From assembly GCA_029747585.1 (NCBI GenBank), contig JAPEVF010001134.1:1-13435 (forward strand): a stretch of 13,435 nucleotides of DNA. The letters run 5' to 3'. The stretch is from Pleurotus djamor. Taxonomy: Eukaryota; Basidiomycota; Agaricomycetes; Agaricales; Pleurotaceae. The position numbers and the translations under genes were made by a program. Below the pieces are notes generated by a model, which saw only the letters and a list, made by a program, of their open reading frames with translations, searched no databases and was not told where the DNA came from. This document shows positions 8,673-13,435 of the stretch, piece after piece. The stretch's first letter is position 1; every line of letters begins with the position of its first letter.

Positions 8673-8934
8673 CTATCTCAGCGTCATGCCCACACTGCAA
8701 TCACAACCAGGCTGGTTGCTCATGTTTGTTTCGACTACGGCGGGGAGTCGGTGTTGTGGTTGCGGACAGTGGAGAGTTTCGATGGGGGTTGGAATACCAG
8801 GGATGGACATTATCAGTTCGTTGCGCCTAGGGCTCGCTGCGACCACCCAGTCTATGGGTGCTGTGATGAGTAGCTGGTGCCGGTGTTGGCTTATTGGCAT
8901 TCTTACGATACTCAGACTTGGTGGTTCGCGCCAT
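8673..8934 (-). CDS. Small hypothetical protein, two exons
   Basis: The minus-strand ATG at 8934-8932 lies in an excellent start context (AACAATGG, A at -3 and G at +4). Exon 1 (8934-8907) encodes MARTTKSEY. A 55-nt intron (8906-8852, GTAAGA to CCCATAG) joins it in phase 1 to exon 2 (8851-8673), which ends in TAG and gives 68 residues. The product contains WVVAASPRRNELIMSIPG and Cys residues near the end (GCDCSVGM). No family is recognised and no membrane segment is clear. Further exons may follow downstream, since coding-like sequence continues on the same strand to about 8340. Confidence 0.4.
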
Positions 8935-9065
8935 TGTTACCAAGCTCGCTTACTATAGTTTGTTGCGATGCTCCTGTCCGTTCAATGTAGTCCATGCCTT
9001 CAGTACTCTACTCATATTATAGCTAAAGCTCAAGGCCCGACGTATATAGATACATACGACCATGG

Positions 9066-9534
9066 CTACCGTAAAGCAGAGGTCGAAAATAGATACATCG
9101 ACTCGTTGATGAGACGTCTAGAGACATCCGCTTGTCGTTTCAGGCTGATCAGGATGCGTGTACCTGCAACGGAGATGATGGGAATGCCGAAGCTGTAAAC
9201 GAAGTAGGTTTGCACATTCTACGGGAATGATGAGGACTCCGCACACGAGGATAAGGACAAACAGGACGTACTGGGAGCTTGAACCAGGCCAGCTCTATCG
9301 CGACGTATACCAAGGGGATTCTGTGAAAGAGATGGATCTTTAAGCTTTAGATCTTGGATGGGGTAGAGCTACACAAAATGTACGCACACGACGAAGTGCA
9401 GGACAGAGTCCTTCATGATTTGATGCAAAAACCCGACACTTCTGAGTCATACCCGTTTAGAGGAGCGGATATGTGAAAGTCCCTGGAGGACGACCAGAAT
9501 CAACGCCGCCGTGTCAAAAACGAGGGAAGGAATA
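9066..9534 (-). pseudogene. 5'-truncated second copy of the DUF6533-like membrane protein gene
   Basis: Three minus-strand exons match the last part of the DUF6533-like gene at 1733-3712 in order, phase and intron position. The first, from 9534, reads PSLVFDTAALILVVLQGLSH and then VGFLHQIMKDSVLHFVV. The second reads VIPLVYVAIELAWFKLP after an intron from GTGCGT to TTCACAG. The third reads VQTYFVYSFGIPIISVAGTR and ILISLKRQ after an intron from GTACGT to CCCGTAG, ending at TAG 9068-9066. The N-terminal half (the DYFFTLP and RVHAVY segments) is absent. An in-frame TGA interrupts the first exon within 9442-9452, exactly where the full-length copy changes frame. Similarity at the protein level is high while DNA is clearly diverged, so the duplication is not recent. 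It is most simply a relic. Confidence 0.7.
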
Positions 9535-9539
9535 CTACA

Positions 9540-9890
9540 GGATAATAATCCACAGGTCAGTGACAGGTTCACGAAGCCGATATGAGAAGCAAAAGAAATC
9601 TCACATGGATAGGAATCAAATAGGAAGGGGTTGAGGTCTGGAAGATTGAAAAAGTCATATTAGTACCACTAGCTAATAGCTGAAGCACTGCCATGTCAAC
9701 TGTATAATATTTCCTTGGAATTGTGACCCCCATTTCGCCGCCTACACCTCCGGCAACTCAGTTAGTCACCGACAGATGCGTATGAAAGTCGTCGATTATG
9801 TCATCCAGACTTTCTCCTTCCAATTTCCATCGACTTGAACGACGACATCGTCGTGTCTGCATTATCAGAGTCCCCAAACTCACTCACATC
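9540..9890. promoter_or_regulatory. Region between the truncated copy and the coiled-coil gene; likely promoter of the latter
   Basis: There is an A/T-rich stretch with a TATA-like TGTATAATATT near 9700, then pyrimidine-rich sequence (TTTCTCCTTCC around 9812) up to the start at 9891. The left part may contain decayed remains of upstream exons of the truncated DUF6533-like copy, but I could not align any convincingly. Confidence 0.35.
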
Positions 9891-12581
9891 ATGGAAGCCT
9901 CATCTTTATGGCAGCTCACCCCTCTAGGGGCACTTTCCCATAAAGCAAAGTGTCAGCACTGCGAAGACTTTGCCACGCATATCATGTCTTGCTGGATGGC
10001 CAATGAAGTCGGTTTGCGACCGCTCGCCCAGGGCGTAGTTGATAGTCGACTTCGCCTGCTTGAATGTCAACTCGCACTCTCCGAATTGCAACGCTCTGCT
10101 CAATCTACTGGGGCTGGGCCCTCGTTGGAGTCCCAAAGTATCTTGGAGGAGCGAATACGGATCTTAACTCAAGAAAAGCTCGATATCGAGCAGCAGTTGG
10201 AAATGGAGAGATCCACCTCCTCGTATGCTTAGTATAAATTTCGCATTGTTGCCGCCCAATGACTATATCCTCAGGCGGCTGACCACAGAATCAGAGAATA
10301 CACGGCACGAACACATGTTTGTCTTCAATTCACGGCTCGTATCTGGCTCAGTGACTTAACATCCTGCATAGGAGTGTGGTCGCCGAAAAAGAGACTCTTG
10401 AGAAATCTCTGAGCGCATCAGGCTTGGAACAGAGGTAATTGACATAGCTCCGTTTTCTCGAGTACTCGAGCGCTCACATCTTTTCGCNTTTTTTGAAGGA
10501 TCTTATCACAGAAAGTGGATGACGTTGAAAAAAGCAACAAGTTAGAGTCTATTCTCCCAAACCACTTGAATGCTAATGCTCGTACAGAAACTTGATCAAC
10601 ACCGTGACAAATCTGGAACAGCAGTTGGAAAGGGAACATAGGGATGCAGAGTAAGCAAGGTCGTTTGGTGCTGTCTAACCTCCTTTCTCATCATGCTATC
10701 TAGCGAGCTCTCCGCTTCTTTTCAGAATTCGCAGCAACGCTCCAGGCAAGACTTCTCAATCCTGATTAGTCCTTTTGTTGATTTGAATAATCCAGAGAGC
10801 TGCGCGGCCAAAATGAACTTTTACTGCAACGACTGGAAGCCCTTCGTGACCGATATGAGTACGTTCAACTATTCTAAACACGTTGCGATTTCGGACAACA
10901 AGTTTGACTTCTGTGCATAGGCTTCTACAACACCGACTACAATCTGATACTGCCAAGCATAGGTAGGCATCGAATCTATTCGTCCTAAACGACGTCTATA
11001 CCCACCGGGGATCTTTTAGGCGATCGAATTCTCCGCAAACTCCTCCCAGACGCTCGCATCCAACGAATGTTCTTGATGATGATAGCAACCGTCCACACAA
11101 ACGCCGGCGCTATGACTCGTCCAGTTTCAACGACCAAGCATCCAGTGCACGATGTGATATTCGTCCTGGAACCCTTCGTCGCTTCGATCACTACTCTCCT
11201 TCCCCTCACCTCCATCATCGCTCTCTTTCTCCTCGCATCGATAGTCGCGGTAGTCCGCGTCCTTCTAGCCCATTTTCACCTGTTAGTGGCCCTCCCCTCC
11301 CCCTGCCTGAGGACCGCCTCGCTCCATCCCGTAGCTTCGACGACGGCCGTTACCAACATGATTCACGCTCATCCCCTCCCAGTTCAGAAGCCCCGGCCAA
11401 TTCGCATGATGTGTTGATGCGAGAACCTGGCGAAATAGAGCCTGACCAGTGCGTAGATTATGCCATCACACCAATTGTGGCGCCTATCAAAGTCCGCCCA
11501 GTCAATGGTGAATGGCGTTTTCCGCCTTTTTGGGTTCCTGATTGTGCATATGTGTCATTGATTGATGGCAAGTGGCGCGCCGGCGATGACAAAGTTGCTG
11601 GTTTGGCCAACGAGAAAGCCGGGTTGCCCCCTCCTTCAGAGGTCCCTTTTGATGAAGGCATTCCGCGGACGGTTGATCAAGTCAAGGCATACATAGATCA
11701 AGCTCATCAACTCAACAACCATCGCGCTTTAGCGTACGTGCTTTCTTGGATCAAAGCCACGGAGAAAATCTCACCTTCCCAGTATCTCCCTTGGATGACA
11801 TATCTCCGAAATAACTGGCGACGCCCCGACTGGATCCAAGATCAGCACCCGAACTCTCAACCACGTCGCTCCGGTTCTGGCCATATTGCTCGACGCAAAG
11901 GCCAATCAAAGTTGCCCCCTCCTCTGTCACGTCCCCGTTGGGATGCTCCCATTGAAGAATGGGGACACTTCTTTTGGACGTCCCCAAAAGCCCTTCGTAT
12001 CACCAATNGGTATCTCAAAAACCAAGAACAACAGCCATATCAAGCTGCGTCAAGTCAGGGGTTACATCATTGTTGCATCTCGAGCTCCCGTGGGCGTGTC
12101 CGACGAAGCTGCCACATCCCGGGGCACGTGGTATAGAGCCTGTGCTGAGCTCATTGCCTTCCCTGGAATGTACCGGTCACTCGCAACTCGCACGAACATC
12201 TCAGATAATCCCCAGACTTTACCCGCCGTTGTACCTACTGATACCTCGTACACCGCTGACGATGCCGCTGAAGAGTTACGGAAACAAGGCGTAACTACGA
12301 ATGAGATAGACGATGCCCAGCCGTACGGTTTCTTTTGGCTTCTGCACAACATGAGCCACCCTCGGATTGGTGGAGCGATGAAAACCTTGGTTGATGAAAT
12401 CAACCGGCTCCCAAAAGTCGAAATTGAACAACTCTTCTCCTTTGAACCCCGCTTTTATCCCGACCCAGTCAAAGCTGTCATTGATAGGCCTCAGGAGCAG
12501 GATGATCCTGGTACATATGTGAATCCCGACCCATTGTCCACAGTCTTTGAAGATGATCCTGATCTTTATTCCGAGGACTGA
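9891..12581 (+). CDS. Coiled-coil protein with an unrecognised C-terminal domain, nine exons
   Basis: Exons: 9891-10222, 10275-10316, 10372-10434, 10499-10540, 10588-10650, 10704-10745, 10796-10858, 10921-10962 and 11020-12581. All eight introns (47-64 nt) are in phase 2, seven GT-AG and one GC-AG. Leaving out the undetermined base at 12008, the coding length is 2250 nt, or 749 residues. Layout: residues 1-60 a Cys-containing module (SLWQLTPLGALSHKAKCQHC, with C21-x2-C24, H30, C34); about 60-230 a coiled coil (ILEERIRILTQEKLDIEQQL, LRGQNELLLQRLEALRDRYE); about 231-360 a basic Ser/Pro/Arg linker (HKRRRYDSSS) that could hold a nuclear signal; about 364-749 a globular part with WRFPPFWVPDCAYV, YLPWMTYLRNNWRRPDW, IEEWGHFFWTSPKAL and VRGYIIVASRAPVG, ending in an acidic tail. 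I chose ATG 9891 (A at -3, G at +4). ATG 9798 is in frame upstream, but the codons between read like leader sequence. No function can be assigned. There is no signal peptide or membrane helix. Confidence 0.82.
10275..10962 (+). repeat. Ladder of alternating 42- and 63-nt exons encoding coiled-coil heptads
   Basis: Seven consecutive internal exons of the coiled-coil gene measure 42, 63, 42, 63, 42, 63 and 42 nt. Every one is a multiple of 21 nt and every junction is phase 2. Each exon therefore adds exactly two or three heptads, and each 42+63 pair adds 35 residues (five heptads). This looks like tandem duplication of an exon pair with its introns, although the DNA of the units has diverged too far to align by eye. 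Confidence 0.8.
10746..10795 (+). other. GC-AG intron (intron 6 of the coiled-coil gene)
   Basis: The 5' splice site is CCAG|GCAAG, a good consensus for the minor GC donor class, and the intron ends AATCCAG. With it the upstream exon is exactly 42 nt and the downstream exon exactly 63 nt, and the protein continues as SRELRGQNELLLQRL. Reading through the intron gives a short dead-end frame. Confidence 0.75.
12008..12008. other. Undetermined base (N), likely spurious insertion
   Basis: The long last exon changes frame exactly here. Leaving out the N makes the codons run ATC ACC AAT GGT ATC and the frame continues to the stop at 12579-12581. The other N of the window (10488) falls inside an intron next to a T run. 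Confidence 0.8.
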
Positions 12582-12747
12582 GTATTTTCTTCTATTAGAT
12601 CCATCACTAATTGCTTCAACATAAATATTACATTATTCCCCAATAATACACCGTTATTTTCAATCTGATCATAGGTCGACTCTTTCAGCGCGAACACAAG
12701 TCAGATTTCCTAAGCCTCTAAGGCAGCTATGGATGGGTCAGAATTTT
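12582..12747. terminator. Shared 3' region between convergent genes
   Basis: A/T-rich sequence follows the stop at 12581, with an AACATAAATATTAC stretch near 12619-12632 that could serve as a polyadenylation signal for the plus-strand gene. The minus-strand gene from the right ends at 12748, so the two 3' ends probably lie close together or overlap. Confidence 0.35.
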
Positions 12748-13215
12748 TCATGCTGAATATCTGGCAACTGACCTAAACACCCCTGCATCATGGAACTGGT
12801 ATGCTTCTGGGTGTGGTTTGAGCACATCGGTTGCGTTGCGTTGAGCGTTGTACCAAACCTTCCTATAAGTGATATGTGGTAGGAATCGCACTGGCTTGCA
12901 AGTGAAGTCGGAGGCCTCTGACGCGGAGCGCAACCGAACTCGAGGATACTGTCCGCGTAGATCCTCGTTGATGCGTCGAGAATGGAGGTGTGCTGCATCG
13001 AACACCTGCAACCACGTCGCCACCTCGGGGTCTCGCCAATACGGTGCACAGCCCCTTCAGTATAATATCCTGATACTCCTCGATGGCGAAGAAAAACTGA
13101 GTCCGATACGGCTCAGTAAGGATGTAATAGATGAAAATTATACAAGCCCCGATACCCCTCTCATGTGAGGATGGATAAAATATACGATACCCCTCGTTCT
13201 CATTACGCGGAGGTT
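12748..13215 (-). CDS. Hypothetical protein, C-terminal part, with apparent one-base frameshift
   Basis: The minus-strand frame from about 13056 to the TGA at 12750-12748 reads YWRDPEVATWLQVFDAAHLH, RRINEDLRGQYPRVRL and VWYNAQRNATDVLKPHPEAY, ending SVARYSA. Upstream, a second frame is open from about 13215 (YRIFYPSSHERGIGACIIF, YYILTEPYRTQFFFAIEEYQ, DIILKG). The two meet at a run of four C (13052-13055 on the plus strand); with three C they would be continuous. No splice pair explains the shift, so it is either a homopolymer error or a real mutation. The protein is rich in aromatic residues, Arg and His, with a hydrophobic patch (ACIIFIYYIL). I do not recognise it. Its 5' exons lie at or beyond the right edge. 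Confidence 0.5.
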
Positions 13216-13435
13216 AACCATGCCACTGATCGATGAGCGGTGTGAATCGTGGGGTATAAACCGTTGCTAACCACTAGCATCGGGGTCGAATTCAATTTCC
13301 GTCACCCAGACGCATCGGCATTGATTTAATTGCATCCACCCAGGCGCATCAAGGCGAATATCTCCCTGAAAATGGGGAGGATCTTTCAGTGACAACCGGC
13401 GGCATCAACCAATATATCTTCACGGCGGGCTCGGA
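13216..13435. other. Right edge, unresolved
   Basis: This probably belongs to the upstream part of the minus-strand gene ending at 12748, but no exon could be joined with confidence. Two related short segments, CACCCAGACGCATC and CACCCAGGCGCATC, occur near 13304-13317 and 13338-13351. Confidence 0.3.

Noticed and set aside
8404..8958. 184-codon plus-strand open frame
   Set aside because: It lies opposite a minus-strand gene with a much better start context and a clean intron. Its Cys/Trp/Gly-rich composition looks like an antisense shadow, though this is not certain.
9798..9890. Upstream in-frame ATG that would extend the coiled-coil protein by 31 residues
   Set aside because: The start context is weaker than at 9891 and the added residues read like leader sequence. 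It is kept only as an alternative.
13141..13195. Repeated CGATACCCCTC motif
   Set aside because: There are only two copies, inside a coding-like exon; too few to call a repeat array.
1..13435. Search for tRNA, rRNA, CRISPR array, prophage or bacterial operon features
   Set aside because: None seen; the intron-rich gene structure is eukaryotic.

Overview
The window looks like nuclear DNA from a mushroom-forming basidiomycete (Agaricomycetes). The reasons are the many 47-77 nt GT-AG introns, a gene for a seven-helix membrane protein of the basidiomycete DUF6533 type, pyrimidine-rich tracts before start codons, and no bacterial-style operons, Shine-Dalgarno sites or rRNA/tRNA genes. Because the genes are split, most simple open frames mislead. 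The gene models here come from joining exons by splice signals and reading phase, and none has transcript support.

Layout, left to right. A minus-strand gene starts at 273 and runs off the left edge. A split minus-strand hypothetical gene lies at about 593-1330. A minus-strand DUF6533-like gene (about 1733-3712) has roughly ten exons and one apparent frameshift. Positions 3720-5180 hold little that can be supported, apart from one small Cys-containing minus-strand frame. At 5419-7173 sits a 1755-bp transposon-like insertion. It has 227-bp identical terminal inverted repeats, a 6-bp target duplication (GAGTGG) and a fragmentary intron-containing gene, but no recognisable transposase. Removing the insertion plus one copy of the duplication joins two open frames into one, so it appears to have landed in an exon of a host gene (about 5253-7506).

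To the right, a small spliced minus-strand gene starts at 8934. A 5'-truncated second copy of the DUF6533-like gene (9066-9534, minus) lies head-to-head with the best gene of the window, a nine-exon plus-strand gene (9891-12581, about 749 residues). This has an N-terminal Cys-rich module, a coiled coil, a basic Ser/Pro linker and a large C-terminal domain I do not recognise. Its seven internal exons are 42, 63, 42, 63, 42, 63 and 42 nt long, all in phase 2, so each encodes exactly two or three coiled-coil heptads. A last minus-strand gene enters from the right and ends at 12748, convergent with it.

Nothing indicates that these genes form one pathway. The strongest observations are the heptad-quantised exon ladder, the insertion into a reconstructable host exon, and the paired DUF6533-like copies that are both broken at the same codon region.
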